Below, piece after piece: positions 1 to 5,957 of a stretch of DNA of 8,080 bases. Source of the stretch: Fibrobacteraceae bacterium (GTDB taxonomy: Bacteria; Fibrobacterota; Fibrobacteria; Fibrobacterales; Fibrobacteraceae); contig JALNVO010000127.1 in NCBI GenBank assembly GCA_023231365.1, positions 1 through 8,080 of the forward strand. Reading direction: 5' to 3'. Below the pieces are notes generated by a model that saw only the letters and a program-made list of their open reading frames with translations, had not been told where the DNA came from and made no database searches. How positions within the stretch are numbered: position 1 is the stretch's first letter; each line of letters starts with the position of its first letter. The position numbers were made by a program, and so were the translations under genes.

Positions 1-702
1 CATGGCGGCTATGTGAACGAGGGAAAATTTTCCGACAAGATTGGAATGAAGGGCGTTCCCGTACAAGCCGAGACGATCCCTCTCTATGCGCTTTTGTCCG
101 TCGCTCTCTGGTTGGGCGTTCCCTTGCACATCAAGCAGGTAACGTCCAAGGCGGCACTTGATCTTATCCGGGAGTTCCGCTCTCTTCATTTGGATGTAAC
201 GTGTGATGTGGACATCCATCATTTGCTTTTCTCGGAAGAGGATTTGGAATCGCTGAATACGAACCTCAATCTCCATCCGCCGGTTCGCACTGTTGCTGAT
301 AAGGATGCCCTATGGCAGGGCCTTTCTGATGGCACCATTCAAGCGGTGAGCGTCAATCATCTTCCGGTGCACCAGGAAGACAAGACGGTAAATTTTGAAG
401 CTGCCGTTTCGGGAGCCGTGTCTCTTGAAATCGTGCTCCCGGCTTTGTGGAACGCCCTATCGCACCGTTTAGGCGAACCGCGGGCAATTGAAGTCCTTTC
501 CGCAATGCCTGCGAAGATTGCCGGCGCAAACTCTTCTAAGCTCACCTTGGGCGAAGATGCCGGTCTCGTTCTCTTTGATCCCTCGCAAACGACGGATGTC
601 TCTGCAAAGACGTTTGCCGGCGCAGTGGAAAATTCTCCGTTCGTAGGGACCAAGCTTCAAGGCAAGATTCTCGGTTCCTACATTTCGGGCTTTTGGGGGT
701 AG
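1..702 (+). CDS. Dihydroorotase-like protein, C-terminal part (5' end outside window); probable non-catalytic PyrC'
   Basis: The reading frame is open from base 1 and ends at TAG 700-702, giving about 233 residues of the C-terminal half of an amidohydrolase-fold dihydroorotase. Family landmarks in order are NEGKFSDKIG near the start, HIKQVTS, a VTCDVDIHH segment, HPPVRT, DGTIQAVSVNHLPVH, a GAVSLEIVLP segment, and the C-terminal NSPFVGTKLQGK typical of type I dihydroorotases. Active enzymes (for example the Bacillus PyrC as I recall it) carry HVSTxHis-type and DHAPH motifs here. In this fragment the metal-ligand His of HVCHVST is Gln (codon 136-138), the substrate Asn of NPPLR is His (274-276), the catalytic Asp of ATDHAPH is Asn (355-357) and its last His is Val (367-369). 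The same kind of losses occur in the PyrC' proteins that only scaffold aspartate transcarbamoylase (PyrB) in Pseudomonas. I infer a structural partner of PyrB. The upstream metal motif HxH and any pyrB lie outside the window. Confidence 0.85.
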   Translation, partial: HGGYVNEGKFSDKIGMKGVPVQAETIPLYALLSVALWLGVPLHIKQVTSKAALDLIREFRSLHLDVTCDVDIHHLLFSEEDLESLNTNLNLHPPVRTVADKDALWQGLSDGTIQAVSVNHLPVHQEDKTVNFEAAVSGAVSLEIVLPALWNALSHRLGEPRAIEVLSAMPAKIAGANSSKLTLGEDAGLVLFDPSQTTDVSAKTFAGAVENSPFVGTKLQGKILGSYISGFWG

Positions 703-704
703 GG
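701..704 (+). promoter_or_regulatory. Ribosome binding site for the PilZ gene (AGGG)
   Basis: AGGG lies 6 bases before ATG 711 and overlaps the stop codon of the preceding gene. It favours ATG 711 over the in-frame TTG at 693. The TTG would put six extra residues before the membrane helix and has no good upstream Shine-Dalgarno sequence. Confidence 0.55.
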
Positions 705-710
705 CTCCAG

Positions 711-1751
711 ATGATTCCGCCTTTGGCTATCCTTTGGCTTCTGGTAGTGGCATTTTTGCTTCTCCTGTTGATCGTCCTTGTCGAAATGAACCGGAATGAT
801 AATCGGCGTGAAACGAACGTGATGTTTGATTCGGACAAGTTTGAAAAGAAGCTCAAAAATTTCAATTTGACAGGGACTGAACTTCAAACGCTAGAGCGCT
901 TGGTTCGGAAGTCTCTTTTTTCGAATAAGGATTCGGTGCTGAACTCTCCGATGCTATTTGAATCGGCTGTCGATCGCTTCTATGAATTGTACGGTTCTGC
1001 AGAAAAAGTGGACTCTAGAGAACTGGCTGACATTGCTTCTCTTCGCAAGAAATTGGGATATGTGGAAACATCTGCCGGATTTTCTTTTGTTTCTTCGCGC
1101 CAGTTTGCTGTCGGTGATTTCGTATCTATTTCGCGTTATGATATTTCTGTCGATAAACATGCTCCTTCTGAGCAAGTCCTCATTACGAGGCTCAATGAAA
1201 TTTTTTGGGCAGTCCGGTATATGACGGGCAGGCTAGGGACTCCGCAATCCTTGGTTGGTGAGAATATCCGCATTCGCTTGACAATGCGCGGTGAGGCTAT
1301 CTATTCAGCTTGGGTGAAGGTGCTCCGATATGAAGGGGATGAATTGATTCTTGCGCATTCCAATGAACTTGAAAAATATCAACTTCGCCGCTGGCTTCGT
1401 CAGGCTGTAATGTTTCCTGTGGAAGTGGATGCGGACGGTAAAAAGCAGAGTGGTTTTTTGGTGGATCTTTCTGCAGGAGGTATTCTTTTAAGTTTGCCAA
1501 ATGTTTTGGATGAAGGGGCTTTTGTCAGTATCCGCTTTGAAATTCCTGGATTTGGTGTGGAAAATGTGAAAATCCGTATATTGCGCGTACTTCACAGCGG
1601 GCGTCGGGATACGGAAACAGGACTCATTTTTCATAGTGCCTCCTTTATCGGGGAATTTGGGGAAACTCAGGAAAGGGTTCTTCAGTATATTTTTGAAGTC
1701 CGGAAGAAACAAAAAGAGTCTGAAAAAGTATCGAAAACACCATCTAAGTAA
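711..1751 (+). CDS. Membrane-anchored PilZ-domain c-di-GMP receptor (YcgR-like architecture)
   Basis: The product is 346 residues from ATG 711. Residues 5-25 form one strongly hydrophobic helix (LAILWLLVVAFLLLLLIVLV) followed by a charged stretch, so the bulk is probably cytoplasmic. Residues about 50-118 look like a mainly helical module. Residues about 132-220 resemble the YcgR/flagellar-brake N-terminal beta domain (FAVGDFVSISRYD, then GENIRIRLTMRG). Residues about 222-330 are the PilZ domain. Both c-di-GMP motifs are intact: RxxxR at R226-R230 (RRWLR) and DxSxxG at D252-G257 (DLSAGG). The protein is therefore expected to bind c-di-GMP and change conformation or partners. The tail after about 330 is Lys/Glu/Ser-rich and probably disordered. 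The gene begins 8 bases after the dihydroorotase-like gene, with no room for a promoter, so the two are probably co-transcribed. The pil operon downstream has its own promoter. The partner (pilus, gliding or polysaccharide machinery) cannot be read from the sequence. Confidence 0.88.
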   Translation: MIPPLAILWLLVVAFLLLLLIVLVEMNRNDNRRETNVMFDSDKFEKKLKNFNLTGTELQTLERLVRKSLFSNKDSVLNSPMLFESAVDRFYELYGSAEKVDSRELADIASLRKKLGYVETSAGFSFVSSRQFAVGDFVSISRYDISVDKHAPSEQVLITRLNEIFWAVRYMTGRLGTPQSLVGENIRIRLTMRGEAIYSAWVKVLRYEGDELILAHSNELEKYQLRRWLRQAVMFPVEVDADGKKQSGFLVDLSAGGILLSLPNVLDEGAFVSIRFEIPGFGVENVKIRILRVLHSGRRDTETGLIFHSASFIGEFGETQERVLQYIFEVRKKQKESEKVSKTPSK

Positions 1752-1781
1752 TTGTTTTTCAATAAGTTATGAAAATTTCTC

Positions 1782-1819
1782 TTGACATTGGAGCTTTGGA
1801 AAAGTAGAATTGTTATAGT
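1782..1819 (+). promoter_or_regulatory. Sigma-70-type promoter(s) of the pilMNOPQ operon
   Basis: A perfect -35 box TTGACA (1782-1787) is followed, after exactly 17 bases, by TAGAAT (1805-1810, 5 of 6 matches to consensus), predicting a start near 1817. The 30 bases upstream (1751-1780) are very AT-rich and could act as an UP element. A second candidate overlaps it: an extended -10, TGT plus TATAGT at 1811-1819, predicting a start near 1826 but with no good -35 at the right distance. The leader before pilM would be only about 18-27 bases. There is no convincing terminator between the PilZ gene and this promoter, so some read-through from upstream is possible. Confidence 0.75.
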
Positions 1820-1833
1820 CCTATCAATAGGCC

Positions 1834-1837
1834 GAGG
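1834..1837 (+). promoter_or_regulatory. Ribosome binding site selecting the TTG start of pilM (GAGG)
   Basis: GAGG lies 6 bases before TTG 1844, the best-placed start for pilM. The protein from this TTG has the expected short N-terminal segment before the actin-like phosphate-1 motif, so the unusual start codon is well supported. Confidence 0.65.
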
Positions 1838-1843
1838 TTCACA

Positions 1844-2932
1844 TTGGGATTAGATATTATTGCACGCATCCGTGGAGAACGTCAAACGATTGGCGTTGAT
1901 ATCGGTCATTTCAGTATTAAGGTCGTCCGTGTCCATCATGGACGAGGCGGTTTTCGCCGTGTTATGAATATCGATTTGGAGCGCACTCCTGACGGTGCCA
2001 TAGTCGATAATGAAGTCAAGGACGAGCCGAAACTCAAGGAAGCCCTCATCCGAGTGATGACCCGCAGTTTCGCGGATATTTCGAAAGACGATATTGTCGC
2101 TTCTGTAAATTGGTCCGCAGGTATTCTCGTAGATAAGAGCACAGCTAAGGTTCCCAAGAACGGCAATGAGGACGCTATTATTGTCCAAACAGCTCAGACC
2201 AAACCTCCGTTCGATGATCAGGATATTGTCTTGGATTATCAAGTTGTTTCCCGTGGAGATGCCGGTGAAGTGAAGTCTCTCGTCGTAGCCGCTAAAAATA
2301 CAGTTCTTGAGTCCAAGGCGAGACTTTTTGTTGATTCGGGATATCGCTTGGATGCCATTGATGTCGATGTCTTTGGTGTGGCGAATGCTTATGTTTCGAC
2401 GGTTTCCGAGGAACAGCTCGGCGAGACCGTAGCTCTTTTCAATTTGGGTGAAAAGAAGTCGACGATTGCGTTTATTGTCGGAGGCAAGTTCCATTCAGCC
2501 CGGACTTTGACTAGCGGCTCTATGGAAACTGTAGAAGCGATGCTTTCCCGCCATTTGGGAATCGATGCTCTCAAATGTCATGAACTTTTTGAAAAACCGG
2601 ATACGAATATTGATGGCTTTTCCGTGGCTGAAGTGGAATCGGCAATGCAGCTCGCTTTTGAGGAAGTTGTTAATTCGGTTGAATTCGGCATCCGCTATTT
2701 TTCGACGAGTGAATCCGGTGAAAAGCCTGCCCGTATTTTGTTGTGCGGTGGCGGTGCTAGTCTTCCCGGCCTTTGTGATTATCTGAAACAGAAAACCGAT
2801 ATTGAATGTGCTACGCTCAATCCTTTTGCGCGGATTCCGTGCGATCCGATTGTTGCGGGTACTGCCGGTGTTCCTGAAGCTCTCTCTAATTTGTACGCTC
2901 CCGCTCTGGGACTTGCCTTAAGGAAGTTCTAA
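1844..2932 (+). CDS. pilM: Type IV pilus assembly protein PilM (actin-like ATPase)
   Basis: The product is 362 residues, close to the usual PilM length of about 350. PilM is a cytoplasmic actin/FtsA-like protein that binds ATP and the N-terminal tail of PilN, connecting the pilus alignment complex to the cytoplasmic motor. Visible motifs are phosphate-1 GVDIGHFSIKVV (17-28, with D19 and K26), the PilM signature DVDVFGVANAY (173-183), a phosphate-2-like LFNLGEKKST (198-207), the adenosine motif ILLCGGGASLPGL (298-310), and the typical ending GLALRKF. At phosphate-2 the usual Asp of D-x-G is Asn (N200), which may affect ATP hydrolysis. Translation starts at TTG with a GAGG site. The stop is directly followed by the pilN start (TAAATG), and the pilN Shine-Dalgarno AGGAAG (2921-2926) lies inside the pilM coding sequence. 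It is the first gene of the operon. Confidence 0.95.
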   Translation: MGLDIIARIRGERQTIGVDIGHFSIKVVRVHHGRGGFRRVMNIDLERTPDGAIVDNEVKDEPKLKEALIRVMTRSFADISKDDIVASVNWSAGILVDKSTAKVPKNGNEDAIIVQTAQTKPPFDDQDIVLDYQVVSRGDAGEVKSLVVAAKNTVLESKARLFVDSGYRLDAIDVDVFGVANAYVSTVSEEQLGETVALFNLGEKKSTIAFIVGGKFHSARTLTSGSMETVEAMLSRHLGIDALKCHELFEKPDTNIDGFSVAEVESAMQLAFEEVVNSVEFGIRYFSTSESGEKPARILLCGGGASLPGLCDYLKQKTDIECATLNPFARIPCDPIVAGTAGVPEALSNLYAPALGLALRKF

Positions 2933-3538
2933 ATGTTCAAGGGAAAGCAACCTTTTTGCATTGAAATTAATCTGCTTCCGGCAGAGTTTCGCCAGTCCAA
3001 GGCGGACTTTTCTTGGATTGTCGACCGCCGCATTGTGTGGCCATCGGTTGTTCTGTTCGTGTTTCTTGTCGGTGCCTTTCTCGTCCAAACTTATGTATGG
3101 GAAACGACTGAACTTCTTCAACAGCAGGTTTCCTTTACTCGTGAAGAAGTTGAAAAACAAAAACCTTTGCTTGAAAAGATTAAAGCTCTGGATGCAAAGC
3201 TTGCCGTTATTGCTCAAAAAACGAACGCTCTTAAATCCATCCAGGTGAGCAAGAAACGCTGGGTTATTTTGTTCGAAAATATCTCTTCAATGATGCCTCC
3301 GAACATGTGGCTTGTTTCTTTGAACCAAATCTCTCAATCGGAAATCGAGCTTCGCGGTGTTACGTACGATTTTTCCGAAGTCGCTGAATATATGGTTAAG
3401 CTTGAAAAGCAAGTCTGTATCAGTTCTGTTTCGCTTATTGATGTGTCCACAACAAAAATTGACAATGAAGATGCTTATAATTTCGTCATCAAGGCTGGCA
3501 TCAAGGAGAATTTGGGCCTTGAAGGAGGGGCGGAATAA
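2933..3538 (+). CDS. pilN: Type IV pilus assembly protein PilN
   Basis: The product is 201 residues, a bitopic inner-membrane protein of the alignment complex. The cytoplasmic tail carries the PilM-binding motif INLLP (12-16, extended to INLLPAEFR), the clearest family signature. One membrane helix follows at about 34-54 (IVWPSVVLFVFLVGAFLVQ). Next is a Glu/Lys/Gln-rich helical, coiled-coil-like segment at about 57-105 that should pair with PilO. A small alpha/beta periplasmic domain follows at about 108-192 (MPPNMWLVSL, then the IELRGVTYDFSEVAEYM segment typical of PilN). The start ATG immediately follows the pilM stop. The stop overlaps the pilO start by one base (TAATG), indicating translational coupling. 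Length and order are normal for the family. Confidence 0.95.
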   Translation: MFKGKQPFCIEINLLPAEFRQSKADFSWIVDRRIVWPSVVLFVFLVGAFLVQTYVWETTELLQQQVSFTREEVEKQKPLLEKIKALDAKLAVIAQKTNALKSIQVSKKRWVILFENISSMMPPNMWLVSLNQISQSEIELRGVTYDFSEVAEYMVKLEKQVCISSVSLIDVSTTKIDNEDAYNFVIKAGIKENLGLEGGAE

Positions 3539-4137
3539 TGCAGTCGATAAATTGGAAAGATAAAAAGACCATCTATGCTCTTGTGATGAGTCTTCTCATT
3601 GCTTTGGGCTGTTATTTCCTGTATGCAAACGTTTGGTCGCCATTTCTTGACGAACAGACCCGGCTTGAAAATGATTTGAAAAGTGCTCAAGATGAACTTG
3701 ACAAGATCAACATCCAGCGTGGTCGCGTAGCCAAACTTGAAATCAAGCTCGTGGAAGCAGAAAAAGAATTCAATCGCCTGAAGGAAATGTTCCCTGAAGA
3801 GGAGAAGGTCCCGATGCGTTTGCAGGATCTGTATGCCGTGCTCCGCAGTTCTGGCGTCCAAATTCAGAAGTTCAGTCCGGGTGCGCGTTCTGAAAAGGAT
3901 CATTACATTGAAAACCATTACTCTGTAGTCGTGAATGCGGGCTACCATATGCTCGGTTATCTTTTTGCAGAAATTGCCAATTTCAATTATCCGACGGCAA
4001 TAACGGATTTGCGCCTTTCCCGTTATTCTGGAATAGATCAGGAAATTGCAAAGGCTGAGTCTCACGGGTGGACGCCGATTACAGTTTCCGTATCGTTTGA
4101 TTTGACCACCTATACATCAAAGAAGGTTGCCCAATGA
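3538..4137 (+). CDS. pilO: Type IV pilus assembly protein PilO
   Basis: The product is 199 residues, an inner-membrane partner of PilN that forms heterodimers with it and contacts PilP. A short cytoplasmic N-terminus is followed by a membrane helix at about 11-31 (TIYALVMSLLIALGCYFLYA), a charged coiled-coil at about 37-85, then the ferredoxin-like periplasmic domain. Typical PilO features of that domain are MFPEEEKVP (84-92), LYAVLRSSGVQIQKFSPG (98-115), and the HYSVVVNAGYHMLGYLFAEI helix region. The ribosome binding site GGAGG (3524-3528) lies inside the end of pilN. The stop overlaps the next start (ATGA), so pilO and pilP are translationally coupled. Nothing unusual was seen in this gene. 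Confidence 0.94.
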   Translation: MQSINWKDKKTIYALVMSLLIALGCYFLYANVWSPFLDEQTRLENDLKSAQDELDKINIQRGRVAKLEIKLVEAEKEFNRLKEMFPEEEKVPMRLQDLYAVLRSSGVQIQKFSPGARSEKDHYIENHYSVVVNAGYHMLGYLFAEIANFNYPTAITDLRLSRYSGIDQEIAKAESHGWTPITVSVSFDLTTYTSKKVAQ

Positions 4138-5957
4138 GAACTTGGTTGCTCCTTCTCGCTTTAATTGCCGCTTCTGCATTTTCTGCCGAAGTCAAAGATG
4201 TCGATTTTTCTTGTAGTGCAAAAGATTGCGCAATCCGCTTTCAGTTTTCTTCCGCCAAGGATCTTCCTAATTTTTTCCAGAAATTTGATGCGGCTTCTCA
4301 CAAGTTGACCATTGGTTTTTCCAACTCCAAATTTGCTTTGGGAGAGGGCTCTTTTCCATTGGAAGAGAACTCTTCTGCACTGCAAAGAGTCCGCATTTTT
4401 ACGGATGCTTCTTTCAAAATTCCTCTTCTGAAATTTGAATTTGCGGTGGGCTCTGCAATCGTCAATGATAAAAATCCGGTAAGTCTCTCGGGTGGGAAAA
4501 ATTTTGTTATTGCTCTACCTAAATCAAAATCTTCTTCTTGGTCTTTGTCGGGCATCGCTTCCAAACAATTAAAGGTGGAAAAGCAGACTGCGGTTGCCGA
4601 CAAGAAGCCTGCCGCGGAACAGGCAAGGCTCGGGAAGCAGAAGGCCGAAGCGGACAGGAAGGCTGCCGCAGAACAGGCAAGGCTCGAGAAGCAGAAGGCC
4701 GAAGCGGACAGGAAGGCTGCCGCGGAACAGGCAAGGCTCGGGAAGCAGAAGGCCGAAGCGGACAGGAAGGCTGCCGCGGAACAGGCAAGGCTCGAGAAGC
4801 AGAAGGCCGAAGCAGACAAGAAGGCGGAGCTCGAAGCAGAAAAGGTTGCCCGAGAGGCAGAAACGCAAGCTGCTGCTAAGAAAGTCGTATCTGCCCTTAT
4901 TGAAGGTGTGAAAGAAATGACGGATGTCAAAGGCAATGGACTTGAACAGTTCCGCATTGTGACGGATACCCCGATTGATATTTCAAAAGTCAATGGCCCT
5001 GATAAAGCTTCTGCGATTATGGTCTCTATCAAGGGGCCGCAAAAAGCACCTTTGTTCAAAGTTTCTTCAAGTGGAATCGTCAAATCCGTCACGTGGACTT
5101 CGGCCGGGCTCCGCATCCAGCTTTATCCGGAAATTCGACCGATCGCTGTTGTTTATAAAGGCTCTTTGATTTTGCAGGTCCCCGCAGTCTCTAAACCGGG
5201 ATTTGAATGCTATATCGCGACGCCGGCGGGTGTCTATTTCCATCAATGGAAAAATGCCGAGGAATCTTCTGCGCCGGCGTTTGATGTTTTTGCGAATACT
5301 TTTCAGAATGATAAGAAGATTGTCTCTGTTGCACAATCTTTCCAGCTTCGCCCTGTTTCGAGGGACTTGATTGTTGTGACCGAAAGCACTCCTTTGCTTG
5401 CTTCTCCTTCGGATAATGCGCATCCGGTTCAGAATCTTTCCTTTGGAGAGAGGCTTGCGGATATAGAGTTGGATGGACTTTATTACAAGGTTCGCTTGGG
5501 TGCAAAGGTCGGCTTTGTCAACAAACGTGCCGTTTCTTACCAAGACGAACTTTCTGCGGTGCAGGCTGAGCGCCTCAAACAAATCTCGCTGGATCAGGGA
5601 AATGCCTTAGACTCTTCTAATCTGCATTTCGAAAACTTGACGGAAGATCGGGTGACTTATAGCTCGTTTGGCCGCCGGGATCCTTTTGTGGCAATAAAGG
5701 GACTTCTTGAAGATGGTATCAATATCGACCAAGTTGAATTAGTCGGCATTATTTGGGAATCGGAAGTTCCAATGGCGATTTTGGCAGAAACAAAGAATCC
5801 GTCCGTCTCTTATACGGTTAAGGAGGGCGACCGGATTCTGAATGGAAAAGTTCTTAAAATTACTCAGACGGATGTCCTCTTCCTTTTACAGGAATTTGGC
5901 GTCAGCCGCAGATATTCTATGAGTTTGCCCGATAAATATGGGAGAAATACGAAATGA
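4134..5957 (+). CDS. pilP: Composite PilP: AMIN-like, charged helical repeat, AMIN-like, SH3 and PilP domains
   Basis: The product is 607 residues, several times longer than ordinary PilP (about 170-180). Residues 1-17 are a signal peptide (LLLLALIAASAFS, likely AFS/A cleavage) with no lipobox Cys, whereas classical PilP is a lipoprotein. Residues about 19-130 are beta-rich and AMIN-like, with a Cys pair at 27 and 32. Residues about 142-252 form a Lys/Glu/Ala/Gln-rich helix containing four 18-residue repeats (160-231). Residues about 253-352 look like a second AMIN-like domain (FRIVTDTPIDIS, AIMVSIKG, GLRIQLYP). Residues about 411-467 match a bacterial SH3 domain (LASPS, LSFGERL, YYKVRLGAKVGFVNKRAV). 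Residues about 503-600 are the true PilP domain: FGRRDPF (512-518), VELVGIIW, SYTVKEGDRI, GKVLKITQTDVLFL. The PilP core normally joins PilN/PilO to PilQ. The extra domains suggest peptidoglycan attachment and a spacer across the periplasm (inferred). ATGA overlaps occur at both ends. PilP identity is firm; the AMIN assignments are by pattern only. Confidence 0.88.
   Translation: MRTWLLLLALIAASAFSAEVKDVDFSCSAKDCAIRFQFSSAKDLPNFFQKFDAASHKLTIGFSNSKFALGEGSFPLEENSSALQRVRIFTDASFKIPLLKFEFAVGSAIVNDKNPVSLSGGKNFVIALPKSKSSSWSLSGIASKQLKVEKQTAVADKKPAAEQARLGKQKAEADRKAAAEQARLEKQKAEADRKAAAEQARLGKQKAEADRKAAAEQARLEKQKAEADKKAELEAEKVAREAETQAAAKKVVSALIEGVKEMTDVKGNGLEQFRIVTDTPIDISKVNGPDKASAIMVSIKGPQKAPLFKVSSSGIVKSVTWTSAGLRIQLYPEIRPIAVVYKGSLILQVPAVSKPGFECYIATPAGVYFHQWKNAEESSAPAFDVFANTFQNDKKIVSVAQSFQLRPVSRDLIVVTESTPLLASPSDNAHPVQNLSFGERLADIELDGLYYKVRLGAKVGFVNKRAVSYQDELSAVQAERLKQISLDQGNALDSSNLHFENLTEDRVTYSSFGRRDPFVAIKGLLEDGINIDQVELVGIIWESEVPMAILAETKNPSVSYTVKEGDRILNGKVLKITQTDVLFLLQEFGVSRRYSMSLPDKYGRNTK
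4611..4826 (+). repeat. Four in-frame 54-bp tandem repeats inside pilP
   Basis: Units lie at 4611-4664, 4665-4718, 4719-4772 and 4773-4826. Units 1 and 3 are identical. Unit 2 differs from them at two bases and unit 4 at a few. Each encodes AAEQARLGKQKAEADRKA, with Gly or Glu at position 8 alternating G, E, G, E. A degenerate partial unit precedes them (4575-4610, VEKQTAVADKKP). Unit 1 is 36/54 G+C (67%), clearly higher than the flanking sequence, and uses AGG for Arg and only AAG for Lys. The near-identity at third codon positions indicates recent expansion or gene conversion, probably as a 108-bp two-unit block. Because 54 is divisible by 3, copy-number change would keep the frame. Confidence 0.97.

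Noticed and set aside
693..710. TTG start for the PilZ protein, six residues upstream of ATG 711
   Set aside because: It overlaps the end of the preceding gene more deeply, has no well-placed ribosome binding site, and adds nothing to the membrane helix. AGGG 6 bases before ATG 711 favours the ATG.
1751..1763. ATTG-TTTTT-CAAT hairpin after the PilZ gene as a terminator
   Set aside because: The stem is only four mostly A-T pairs and no T tract follows it. It is better read as part of the AT-rich region upstream of the pil promoter.
1850..2494. 214-codon open frame on the minus strand opposite pilM
   Set aside because: It lies wholly opposite a well-conserved pilM reading frame and its translation shows no recognisable motif. 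No promoter or ribosome binding site was seen.
4611..4826. Regularly spaced repeats that might suggest a CRISPR array
   Set aside because: The units are directly adjacent with no unique spacers, stay in frame inside a coding sequence and encode a charged helix.
4298..5116. Long open frames on the minus strand and in other plus frames across the pilP repeat region, with repetitive Ser/Ala/Cys/Phe- or Arg/Pro-rich translations
   Set aside because: The 54-bp repeat has no stop in several frames, so it creates long shadow frames. They have no ribosome binding site or recognisable domain, and the frame of pilP shows clear domains on both sides of the repeat.
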